NCBI GenBank assembly: GCA_018873225.1
Contig: JAEILZ010000007.1
Location: 3,782,001 to 3,846,000 of the forward strand
Reading direction: 5' to 3'
DNA length: 64,000 bases
Source of the DNA: [Phialemoniopsis] sp. UDSM-2020
Taxonomy: Eukaryota; Ascomycota; Sordariomycetes; Thyridiales; Thyridiaceae
Below the pieces are notes generated by a model. The model was not told where the DNA came from, ran no database searches, and saw nothing but the letters and a program-made list of their open reading frames with translations. Positions 1 to 9,073 of the stretch are shown here, in pieces (positions within the stretch are counted from its first letter, which is position 1; the number at the start of each line of letters is the position of its first letter). Position numbers and translations under genes: made by a program.

Positions 1-1585
1 TTACGGAAGTGTTTTCGAGGGTCGAAGGTGCGTCATTGGGTCCAACTTTGACGTTTGACTATCTGCAGCGGATTGGGCTCGATCTGTGGCTATTTTCTCG
101 AATGAGTGTCTGCAAGAAGCAAGAAGGAACGCAATGTCGGGCGGGAGCGAGCCGTGTCCGGGATTCTGGAAGGACCTGGATCGTGGACGGATCGCGTGAC
201 GATCTCGTGGAGTGCCTGCGACGGGAATGTGACAACGGCACGCTGCGCAAAAGAGACGAGACAGTCGCCAAAGGTGTGTGTGGAGGGAAGGGTTGGAATT
301 GGACGAAGGGCGGCAGCATCACGAGCCAGAAAAAGCAGCGAGACACACCCTCCTCTTCCCTCGTCCCGCGTGCAACTCCACGAACCTCGCTCGGGAGCCA
401 ATCAGGGCCCGACAAATCAGCCCCAAACCTTGCTGGAATCACTGGAATTACGCAGCTGGACCCACTAACGCCTTTTCTTCCCTTTAGGGGTTCATTTCGC
501 GGTCCACAGCCCGGGTTCTTGGTCGCTCAGTGCCGATATCCGGCGGGCCTTCAGGGGCTCTTTCAGCGCATTTAGCACCAGCAATCAACCCCAACCCAGG
601 AGACTGTCGACATTGACAAGAAACGGTCTCGAGATGCGGCTATGGTGCACATCCACGACATTCGCGTTCTGCTCTCGATCACTCTTCTTTCCTGCTCTCC
701 CCGCAAGGTGCTCTTCACCATCAGTTACACCAGTCACGACATCTCACACCGAAGCGGCTCGTACTGCCAAGAATCCCCCAAGACATCTTGCCTCCTTTCT
801 CGGCCTGGGCCCTCCACCACATTACGTACTTTACTCGCATCGCCGGTTGTGATGAGGCTCCGGAAGGGAGATTACGCAGAGACACTCCCTACCCGCCATG
901 GTCCAGGCTCCTTGGCGTCAAGGACATCCATACCGTCCCGTGCAATCGCCTAGTTTCTCCCGATACAGGACTGATTCTAAATTGCAAGATAGGTCTACTT
1001 CTCGTAAATTCTTGAATGGCGCTTCCTCATCCCGTGCCGCGATCGTACATAAAGTATGCACTCATTGTCTCAGAGACTGCTACATCTTACTATATCTAAA
1101 CACAAGGATCATGGGATCAAAACATGATCCTTCGACTGGTTCTTCAGCCCTATTTTGTACACTCCCCTTGCAGGTAGTCATGTTTCGCCAAGCATCGCAC
1201 CGGCACTTGGACTTGGGCCCATCGATGAAACATTGGCTCGAAACAGTGAGATGCTTGATCCGTCCGGAGGCGAGCAACTACATTCTTGACCCAGCAAGAC
1301 TTTGAGATTTGGTGGTGCAAAATGAATCAAATCGCGACTCAATTTCATATCTGCACTGGGTCTCAAGATTGAAAGCTTGCAAAAAATGCTCAATATGATT
1401 GATGTGAACCAAATCTACCCCCTCTCTAAAATGCTATTAATCATGAAGTCATAACAATGTATCCCTCCCCCGCAAACCCAAAACCAATCAAGTCTAATAA
1501 ACTCCAAAACGACCTTTGCTCAATGCAATGAGGTGAAAAGAAAAGAAACCCGATCCCATCCGTTCGTCAAGAAATGTAGCCCAAT
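1..1585. other. Left-edge region without a recognisable gene
   Basis: No reading frame here resembles a known protein or has clear splice sites leading to one. The 188-aa frame near the left edge (9-575, +) overlaps frames of similar length on the other strand and shows no domain. A perfect 10-bp inverted repeat lies at 1104-1132. The last ~190 bases would be the 3' flank of the cupin gene. Confidence 0.6.
1104..1132. repeat. Perfect 10-bp inverted repeat
   Basis: The arms AAGGATCATG (1104-1113) and CATGATCCTT (1123-1132) are exact reverse complements separated by 9 bases. This could be a hairpin or a dimeric protein-binding site. No coding function is seen. Confidence 0.7.
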
Positions 1586-2426
1586 TTAGGCACCAAAGAC
1601 CTCGGAAAGGTCGCGCTTGGCATTCTTGGGGATGCCGCACTTGGCCAGGCAGCTCTCGACACCCTGGACAATGTTGGCGGGCAGCGCATCGCGGAAGCTC
1701 TCAATGTCCTGGCCATTGAGCATGTCGACGCCGTTGAGGGTGGACTGCACAATGTCGGGCCGCAGGTTGAAGAAGGCCTGGGCGACCTGCTCGACGCCCG
1801 GGTCGGCGTCGTTGAAGGCCGCGACGAAGACGGAGTCTTCGCAGTCTGGGTTGTACTCTGCGTGAATGGCACTATCGTTCCCGTTAGTCACAATGGTCTT
1901 TGCTATGTCAAAGTGGAAATTCTACTTACCCCTGAGGGAAGACGGCGAGCGTGTAGGTGTCGGCCAGGTCCTCGCGGGCTGTGACGCCGTTTTCGGCGAA
2001 GAAGGACGTCACGAGGCGGCCCTTGACGGGGATGTTGAGCTCCGTGGCGCGGTTGTGCACGTGCGGCGAGTTGAGGCCGCAGGGGCCGAGGAAGGCGACC
2101 GTCATGGCGGCGCCGTTGCCGATCAGACCGGGGAAGGTCTCGGCGTTGGCGGAGACGAGCTTGCCGCCCTTGCCGGTGCCGGTGGCGCCCTCAGGCGGGT
2201 TCTTGAAGTCGAAGATGAAGTCGCCGGGCTGGTTGAGCAGGTTGATGCGCTGCTTCTGCGTCGAGGCGAGCATCAGGGACTGGACGAGGTTCTTGTCGCC
2301 GGCGCGGGTGTTGGCCTTGACGATCTCGGGCAGGGGCTGGGTGGCTGCGTCTACCCGCTTGTTGTTGACGGCCGGGGCGGCGAGGGCGAGAGTCGCCATG
2401 AGGAGGATGTCGGTGATTCTGACCAT
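1586..2426 (-). CDS. Secreted cupin (germin/spherulin-1A-like) protein
   Basis: A 260-aa protein is encoded by exons 2426-1930 and 1871-1586, joined across a 58-bp intron (1872-1929; donor GTAAGT, branch CTAAC). The start MVRITD gives an N-terminal hydrophobic signal peptide ending near LAAPA (residues 16-19). Joining the exons restores VFPQGAIHAEYN, the second cupin motif. Cupin motif 1 is GLNSPHVHNRATEL with metal ligands H122, H124 and E129, and H169 is the fourth ligand in motif 2. This is the germin-like/spherulin-1A family of secreted beta-barrel proteins that bind a metal, often Mn. Some members are oxalate oxidases or superoxide dismutases, but activity cannot be assigned here. Such proteins are abundant in fungal secretomes and spore coats. 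The frame 2426-2513 upstream is untranslated leader. Confidence 0.93.
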
Positions 2427-3084
2427 TTTGAGAGATGTGGTTTGTGTGTGGGATGGAGTATTAAAAGGATAAACACCGAGTATTAGATGCGCGTGGGTAT
2501 CTTTTCGTAACAAGGAGATGAGATGATGAGGAAATGGGTATTGAAGTTGTTATTGATGCGAGTGATGATGAACAAAATTCGAGATCTAGAGGGTGTCGTA
2601 GAGGTGCATCTTATAGATGTCTGGACGAACGATGCCCAAGCCCATCGCGAAGCTAGAGATCCCAACAACGAGAGCAACAAACATCGCGGTCTCCCCCAGT
2701 CCGCTGCGCCACTAGTCGGCCGACCGCAGGCGGATCCTCTCCCCTCTCGGAGCGCGGCTGTCCAGATGTGGTGAAGTTGGTGATAGCCTCATCAAAATGG
2801 CGGATCTCAATCATAAGAGATTGGCGCGTAAGCGCTTGAGCGCCTACGCCCCGACGAAGGATGACTCCGCCCGTGGGCCTGGGAAGCGTAGTTGGCGTAG
2901 CTGCACGCCAGCTGTTTTTCTGTGCTTATTCTTACTTCCATGGTTGTCTTGGCACCGGGGTTGACCAGTCTGGCGGTGTCTTTTGACTTGTGAAGGGTCC
3001 ACACTTTGCTCAGCCATCAGCCCGGTCGACTCTCCACGTTTGTTGCTAAAATTGGCTGCAGAGACCGGATGGCAGCGGATATTA

Positions 3085-3111
3085 GTTAACTGTTAAGATA
3101 TTAACGTTAAC
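3085..3111. repeat. AT-rich imperfect palindrome (GTTAAC arms)
   Basis: GTTAAC (3085-3090) and GTTAA (3092-3096) face TTAAC (3101-3105) and GTTAAC (3106-3111). Together they form a nearly symmetrical structure with one unpaired base. Function is unknown. Confidence 0.6.
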
Positions 3112-3831
3112 CTTAAGCGCAATAGTGCCTACGGCTTGGCCCCCAAATACAGGGCCCTTAATCCACTCGAAGAATTACCTTGCAAAGATTTCTTCCAATG
3201 ATGACAATCGAATTTTTCATCTTGAGGCTGACAACCGGGCTTGTGGGGAAATTGGTCTTCTTAGCTCGACGAAAACAACAATCATCGCCGAGGTGCGATC
3301 CTACCTCTCATCACTCTCATCAGCCAAGAGTCGAGTCCGACCAGGGCGGCCGATCAGCATCGCCCGGGGAGCACAAAAACCCCAGCGCTGATCTGTCCGG
3401 AGCCGAACTTCGCTCGGACCCGCAATATCGTCAGCCGTTTGGGGGCCAAAATGGAGATGATAGAATTGGGTTTGTTATGATGATGGACCCATACCATGAA
3501 AAACAGCCCGATTACCCTGGATCACTGATTATGATGATGATGATGCACCGAGCGGTATGACCAATAGCCTACGGACATATCCGGGAACGACTCCTTCGGG
3601 CTCAGCTCTTCCGGTGCCTGCAACTTGGCGGACATGATATTATGATGGTCATTTTGAAGCCCAGGATCATCCAGCCCGGACCGGGATGACCAGTTGAGTA
3701 ATCCAGCGACTAATATTCTGTTGCCAGGTCCTTGATTTTGTCCAGCCGCATTCACCGGTACCCCAAGGGCATAGAATGCCTAGTTGAATAAAAATAGATC
3801 TCCAATGCATCAGAGCCCTTCATAATTACCA

Positions 3832-3854
3832 ACCTGATTCAAACTGAATCAGGT
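3832..3854. repeat. Perfect 10-bp hairpin, 3-nt loop
   Basis: ACCTGATTCA (3832-3841) and TGAATCAGGT (3845-3854) are exact reverse complements around the loop AAC. It could form a cruciform or a dimeric regulator site. It lies away from any assigned coding region. Confidence 0.75.
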
Positions 3855-4147
3855 CTGTCTCTCGCTTTGTGTAGATTTGTGAGCAAGAATGTTATGATCT
3901 AAGAGTTGGCTACCGACTCTTCAGCTTGTACGGAGAAAGCCGAGCGATGCTCACTTTCGGGCTCCCCCCGACGCCCCGCCGGGCACGTCAGCATCGGGTT
4001 TAGTCACCTGAATGAAAACAGTAAGCCCGAGGGTCCACGATCCTGAGCAACGATCACCCTCTCGCGCGAAGGAGCCGGTCTATCACTACGTAGTGCCTCA
4101 ACGGATCGTCAGAAGCCCCACTGCCTCGATTATCATTCTCAGGAACC

Positions 4148-4623
4148 TCAAAGCCTACAGGCGCTGTGAAAGTTTGAATCAACAGTGCAGACAAAAGACT
4201 GGATTTGAGCGCACGTGCACAACATCCCGTTAGCCTGGTACTGCATAAGGTTCACATCCGCAGTCTGGCTGCACTTGTAGAAGCAGTCTTTACCCGTAAG
4301 TTGGTATTGCCCCCTCACAACCACATAGCCCAAGTTGGTAGTACACTGTTCCGAGCACAGTATCGTGTCAAATACGCCGCTGTAGAGCGGGCTCGACCCG
4401 TGGATGCAGTTCGAAGCCAGGGCCAGGTTGGTGTCGCTCATCTGGCAGGCCCCGGTGCTGATGTCCTCGAAGAAGGCAAACTTAGCACCGGTGGAGGATA
4501 TGTGGGCTATGGCGTAGTCAAGGTATTTTTTGTAGGATGAGAGCACGCCGTATATAGGGAAATGACCCGGGCCAGGGACGGGGCAGAGCTGCTGGCAAAT
4601 GCAGGCGAATCCGTCAATTGCCT
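4148..4623 (-). pseudogene. Orphan Cys-rich open frame, possibly 3' part of a secreted protein gene
   Basis: From a possible splice acceptor (CACTAG before 4623) an open frame runs about 158 codons to a stop at 4148. It has 13 cysteines, including the clusters FACICQQLC, ILCSEQC, DCFYKC and MLCTC. The longest internal frame starts only at GTG (4546), and I find no ATG with a signal peptide in the 125 bases back to the HET stop codon (4748). It may be a secreted Cys-rich protein whose first exon I cannot identify, or a truncated relic. The Cys spacing is not that of CFEM. I do not recognise the family. Confidence 0.3.
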
Positions 4624-4747
4624 AGTGCCGGACGCGGTCAACTGTGGGACGAGGTGACATGATACAAAGCCACGCTGTTGGGTTTTGTGCATTAGTATAT
4701 ATCCTACGTCGAGTGATAGTTTCGACTATTGGAAGACCACAGATCAA

Positions 4748-6679
4748 CTACCTGATCACAAGCTCTTGCATCGCGAACCTTCCCTCATGGGCTCTCTCCT
4801 CTGCCTCACCATCCATGAAGCCATGTACATACACCGTGCTGAGGAACTCGTACTTCATGGGACTTCCATCAGAGGCCTTTACAGGCCGCAGCAAGAATGG
4901 TACCTTTCCGCCCTCCACTACAGCAATCACATCCCCGTCCCTCGCGCCCCTCCTCAACATGACCAGCAGGCCCGCCTTAGAAATGCTAAAAGTGAAATTC
5001 TGCCAGACTCGGGCCCCCATCTGCTTAGTCAACAGCTCATTATAGTGAGGAATACCAATGTTACTTCGCTCGCTGAATGTGCGGTCTGTGAAACCGTCAA
5101 TGGTAGTGTCGCGGATCAGCGCGGTGTACTGACGCGTTTCGCGCTCTATTTCTTTGGCTTTCAGCCTCTTAATCGGATACGCCTTGCAATCAGTGACTAG
5201 CGTCCGACAATACGCTTGCAAGAGCGGCTCGCCCGTCGCCTCGTACACAAGCGAAGGGTCAGTGAGCAGCGTATCCCCGTAGTAGAGTAGCATCCACTGG
5301 CCTGGAATCTCGCTTGTGGCCGACGTATACCTGCCCCTTCTAGCTCCTCTGAACAGATCCGGGTCATGATATCGCTTCTGAAGGACCGGGCCGACTTCGT
5401 CAATGATATAGCCACTGACCACAAGGCGTTGGTCGCCTTGCACCCTGCAAGGTGTCTGTGCAGGCTGCTTGCTGGCGGTAAAGATGTTGCGCTGGGCAAA
5501 GAGCATCGATGCCAGCGTCTCGTAATCTCTGTCAGGCCCCGTATAAGAAAAGTCAGCAGCCCACGACGGCAAGTCTGGGCGCTTGGTGTCACGGTCCTCC
5601 ACCTGCCAAGGATTCTGGCAGATGATGTCCAGATTTCCCGAGCAGTCGATCAGACTCCTGGTGACATCCGAGTATACCTGTCTAATCGTGTGTTGGTACT
5701 CAACCCTGACCCCATGCTTCTCGGAGACCAGACCCAGGAGTCCGTAAATCTTGTCCTTGGGATCCGTCGATAAGGAATGCTTAAAGCGTGCGAGGACATC
5801 GATCAGTTTGGATGTGCCTATTTCCTTGGATACGTCCTGCATGATCGACCTTTGGTGCTGGACGGTCTCCACTGGGCGGAACAGTTGTCGTTGCGACATC
5901 TGGGATCTTGTTGCATGGCCTCCAATGACGTGAAACGCGTCCATGTACTCGGTATCTCCAAGGAAGGCAGTAATGGCATCCCAGCTCAGAGACTTGTGGC
6001 CGGCGATAAGGACGACATGAGGAGCGCACGCGAGCTCCTGAATAACCCAAACCCTCTTCCAAAGTATGGCGGCACGAAATAGTGCAAACACTTGTGAGTG
6101 CTCATTCCAACTGAGGAGCCAGCCGTCTGTCTTGTCATAGATCGACTCCATGTTGCCCTGTAGACCCTGGAGCGTGTTGACGTCTCGCGTACAGATGTTG
6201 GACATTAGGTCCATTCCTTGTTGAAGGATACGAAGCTCCTCGTCGATTTCGGTTCCATCGCGCGCCTTGCTTGGGTCGTCATGTTCCGATGGATTTGGGC
6301 CCAGCCATGCCAAGTCAGTCTTGCAGTTGGTGTAGATGGCTTTCATCATGGAGACTTGGTGGTTTCGCTCCAACACGTTGCTCTGGTCGATGCAAATCGC
6401 ATCCACCCAGAGCAGCCGCCCATCAGAAGGCTGACGTAGATATCGAAGAATAGTCTCTAGGTTGATAGTGATGTGGAGTGATGCCGAATCCACTGTGATA
6501 GGCTGCGTGAATCTCGGCTTTCCCCAGGTGTATGACACAGATTCGTAGGCCGGCGCATCGTCCAAAGTCGTGTGTAGTACTTCGCATTGTAGATCCGCGG
6601 AGAAGTCGTTGGAGGGCAGCAGCCGTAAAAGACGTATTTCGCGCCTCTCAGGGGCCAGCGGTCGGTAGACGTAGGCCAT
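4748..6679 (-). CDS. HET-domain (heterokaryon incompatibility) protein 1
   Basis: An intronless 643-aa protein. The frame is open a little further to a GTG, but the first ATG is at 6679 (MAYVYRPL). The HET domain occupies about residues 45-200, with YESVSYTWG (45-53) and LLWVDAICIDQ near residues 89-99, followed by AWLGP. These are the classical HET motifs. The domain is TIR-like and is the death-inducing module in fungal allorecognition genes such as het-c partners, het-d/e and vic loci. The C-terminal half has no NACHT/WD repeats and ends in a VYVHGFMDGEA-type block common to small stand-alone HET proteins. Most such genes are of unknown specificity. It diverges from the GH130 gene, with a MITE-like element in the shared upstream region. 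Confidence 0.93.
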   Translation of the reverse strand: MAYVYRPLAPERREIRLLRLLPSNDFSADLQCEVLHTTLDDAPAYESVSYTWGKPRFTQPITVDSASLHITINLETILRYLRQPSDGRLLWVDAICIDQSNVLERNHQVSMMKAIYTNCKTDLAWLGPNPSEHDDPSKARDGTEIDEELRILQQGMDLMSNICTRDVNTLQGLQGNMESIYDKTDGWLLSWNEHSQVFALFRAAILWKRVWVIQELACAPHVVLIAGHKSLSWDAITAFLGDTEYMDAFHVIGGHATRSQMSQRQLFRPVETVQHQRSIMQDVSKEIGTSKLIDVLARFKHSLSTDPKDKIYGLLGLVSEKHGVRVEYQHTIRQVYSDVTRSLIDCSGNLDIICQNPWQVEDRDTKRPDLPSWAADFSYTGPDRDYETLASMLFAQRNIFTASKQPAQTPCRVQGDQRLVVSGYIIDEVGPVLQKRYHDPDLFRGARRGRYTSATSEIPGQWMLLYYGDTLLTDPSLVYEATGEPLLQAYCRTLVTDCKAYPIKRLKAKEIERETRQYTALIRDTTIDGFTDRTFSERSNIGIPHYNELLTKQMGARVWQNFTFSISKAGLLVMLRRGARDGDVIAVVEGGKVPFLLRPVKASDGSPMKYEFLSTVYVHGFMDGEAEERAHEGRFAMQELVIR

Positions 6680-8041
6680 TTCCACAGGGCCATATAGTTG
6701 AGCAAGATTGACAGAGACTTGTTCACGAAGTTGACGACAGCTGAAGTCATTCTCGGTTTCAGGTTTCGAACCCGACTTGGCCTGTCATATTTAAAGTGGG
6801 AACGGGCATGGGTGCCGCATTTGATCGTCTCGCCGGGGGCAGTGCAATTCCCCTGCCATGGGACGGGATTACAGATTCATGATCATATGCCTCATCTATG
6901 ATCATAAAGAGAGGAAACATGTTGTTAATAAAGAGAAACTCAAAATGTCCGTGGATATTCTATACTCTTATCGTGACTGTTACTAAGAAACCTTGGTTGT
7001 TCAAATTCAAAGACGCAATAAGATAAGTAAATCAATATGAGTGCAATGAGCAGCGTAATCCTCCACTTGAACTTTCTATAAACTAAAGCTCAATCTCTCC
7101 TCTTTATCTTTGTGCTCTCTTCCCCATTCTTCTTTCATCAAGTGTGTCCAAATTTTTCTCCCATCCCTTCCGCGGCATGTTCGGGCTCGGTGGTGGTCTC
7201 GACTCGAAGAACTGCAGCCTGCAGGCACAAACGTCAAAGAACATCACGAAGGAATATACCTATTAGACCTATATCGACCCCAAATATGGTGATAATCTCT
7301 CCCGACCTAGGCGAGGGGCATCTGTTTGACTAGCAAGTGGGTGTCAGAATGGTGGACGGTTTCCTTGTGGATGAACCTCGATCATTAACTGATCAACCAG
7401 GATCATCCCACTACCTGAGCAAGAATGGTTGATTCGGTCTCTTAGCAATTTGGGTAGAGATTGATCCAAAACCGTCAACCTCTCTGACACCCACTTGGGC
7501 GGTAAATGCCATTCAAGCATGCTTTCTAGGATGCTCGGGATGACATAGCGACAGTGCCGAGACAAAGTGATTAAGACTTCCATCTCAAAGGGAAATAACT
7601 GTGTCATGTTCCTAAAGTGACTGACACCCTTCTCACGTTTTCCCTTCCATGATCAACACCCTTTCTCTGCTCCTCTCCTTGATTTCTCGAATTTCTTGAT
7701 CTTTTCCTCTCTCTCAAAATCCGGCGCTTGTTTTATTTTCTCAATTTGCATATTCTCTCGACTGATTTCAGACAGCGACCAGAGTTATCGCTGAAGATGT
7801 CAAGTCGCTCCATCTTTTCAGGGCCCTTTCTGCTTCTTTCAACATGATATGTTGGTTGACCAACATCCCCACAATGCGATAGGATCACATCCAACTCCAC
7901 TCAACACTTGTGCCGCATGCGACTTGACGAGCTGGTCATGCCAATCCCCCGCACGACTCAATCTCTCCAGTCTTTCTCTCTTCCTACCTCTTCCTGCCTC
8001 TTTTACAGGATCTTCCGCTAAAGTCTTTCTTCGAGCGAACG
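6680..8041. promoter_or_regulatory. Divergent intergenic region between HET and GH130 genes
   Basis: The 1.36-kb spacer separates the ATGs of the HET gene (minus) and the GH130 gene (plus). It is relatively AT-rich from about 6890 to 7100 and pyrimidine-rich just before 8042. It contains the 164-bp inverted-repeat element at 7334-7497. No gene is seen inside it. Confidence 0.6.
7334..7497. mobile_element. MITE-like element, copy A (164 bp)
   Basis: The element is bounded by imperfect terminal inverted repeats of about 28-30 bp. The left end is CAAGTGGGTGTCAGAATGGT and the right end is TGACACCCACTTG. It contains no open frame. Its reverse complement aligns along the whole length with 60061-60224, also 164 bp, matching at roughly four positions in five by eye and best near the ends and around AGGTAGTGGGAT. 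This is the form of a non-autonomous DNA transposon. No clear target-site duplication is visible, so the superfamily is undetermined. Confidence 0.82.
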
Positions 8042-9073
8042 ATGTCTCCCCCGCCAGTCTACTCTTCGACACCACCGGTCATCACGCCTGACTCTCGGGA
8101 AGGTGATCCAGAAAACTACAAGCCGCCGACCTTCCCGATCGGGCCGTTCGTCAAGTACGAGGGTAACCCACTCCTCGTACCTAACCCGGACCACGACTTT
8201 GAGTCGGCGCACATCTACAACGCCGCGGCTCTCGTCCTCGACGACACTGTCTTCCTGCTCTACCGCGCCCAAGATGCGGCCCTGGTCTCAAGCATCGGCC
8301 TCGCGTGGTCGGCCGACGGATACGGCTTCACGCGCCTAGATCGCCCGGTCCTGCAAGCTAGCGAGGAATGGGAGGCCGGTGGCGGCGTCGAGGACCCGCG
8401 CGTGTCGCGCTTCGAGGGGGTGTTTTACATGACCTACACGGCGTGGGACTTGCACACGCCGCGTTTGTGCTTGGCTACGTCGACGGACCTAGTGCACTGG
8501 GAGAAGCGCCCACCGTTATTTCCGGACTTTGTCGATGTCGAGGTTGCGGCGCGCACCGGAAGGACGCGGGTCCGGCATGGTCACACTAAGTCGGGCGTCA
8601 TCTTCCCGGAGAAGAACGCCCAGGGGAAGTATATCATGATCTTTGGCGATTCTTTCTTGCATCTCGCCGAGAGCGATGACCTCTTAAACTGGGTGGCCAA
8701 GCCGCAGGAGGAGTACTTTGCCGCGCCGCTGCTCCCGTGGGAGAACCGGTTGCTGGAGCCTGGTCCGGCGCCCGTTAAGTCGGCGGACGGCAAGTGGATC
8801 CTCGTGTATAACGGCGCGACGACGGGAGCCGCCGGCTTCCGCAACGACCAGTACTCGATCGGGCAGATGCTCATCGACTATGAGCATCTAGCGGACGGCC
8901 CGCTTGCTCGCTTGGACCGGCCTTCGATAGTGGTATCGGAGGAGAACGAGCGAGAGGGGTTGGTCAACAATGTCGTCTTCTGCGAAGGCATGGTGCAGTT
9001 CCGCGGTCGGTGGTTCCTGTACTATGGTCAGGCTGACAGTGAGCTTGGCGTGGCGACGGCCCCGGTGAATTAG
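8042..9073 (+). CDS. GH130 family glycoside phosphorylase / beta-mannosidase
   Basis: An intronless 343-aa protein with ATG in a good context (GAACGATGTC). It shows five-bladed beta-propeller GH130 signatures: GNPLLVPN near residues 41-48, GGGVEDPR (113-120; D118 is at the position of the family's general acid), GHTKSGVIFPEK (180-191) and NNVVFCEGM..FLYYGQAD (309-331). GH130 enzymes act on beta-mannosides, as mannosyl-glucose or mannooligosaccharide phosphorylases releasing mannose 1-phosphate, or as beta-1,2-mannosidases. Which of these applies cannot be decided from sequence by eye. There is no signal peptide, so the enzyme is probably cytosolic. The family is mainly bacterial and uncommon in fungi; lack of introns fits acquisition from bacteria but does not prove it. 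Confidence 0.9.
   Translation: MSPPPVYSSTPPVITPDSREGDPENYKPPTFPIGPFVKYEGNPLLVPNPDHDFESAHIYNAAALVLDDTVFLLYRAQDAALVSSIGLAWSADGYGFTRLDRPVLQASEEWEAGGGVEDPRVSRFEGVFYMTYTAWDLHTPRLCLATSTDLVHWEKRPPLFPDFVDVEVAARTGRTRVRHGHTKSGVIFPEKNAQGKYIMIFGDSFLHLAESDDLLNWVAKPQEEYFAAPLLPWENRLLEPGPAPVKSADGKWILVYNGATTGAAGFRNDQYSIGQMLIDYEHLADGPLARLDRPSIVVSEENEREGLVNNVVFCEGMVQFRGRWFLYYGQADSELGVATAPVN

Larger units (their letters stand above)
2427..4147. other. Gene-free stretch with short palindromes
   Basis: No supported gene is seen. The part just right of 2426 would be the cupin promoter on the minus strand. The interval holds an AT-rich compound palindrome at 3085-3111 and a 10-bp hairpin at 3832-3854. A GAT/ATG microsatellite lies near 3530-3545. 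Confidence 0.6.

Noticed and set aside
9..575. 188-codon frame at the left edge
   Set aside because: Low-complexity charged sequence without a domain; two minus-strand frames cover the same bases.
4148..4623. Cys-rich frame considered as a fourth CFEM protein
   Set aside because: Thirteen cysteines with spacing that lacks the PxC-x3-C and CxC pattern of CFEM, and no signal peptide.
6680..6685. Upstream start of the HET 1 frame at 6685
   Set aside because: That codon is GTG; the first ATG is at 6679. The same applies to the permease frame (GTG at 62782, ATG at 62773).
6761..6774. GGGTTCGAAACC on the minus strand resembling a tRNA B-box
   Set aside because: No matching A-box, anticodon arm or acceptor stem could be folded upstream; it lies in the leader region of the HET gene.
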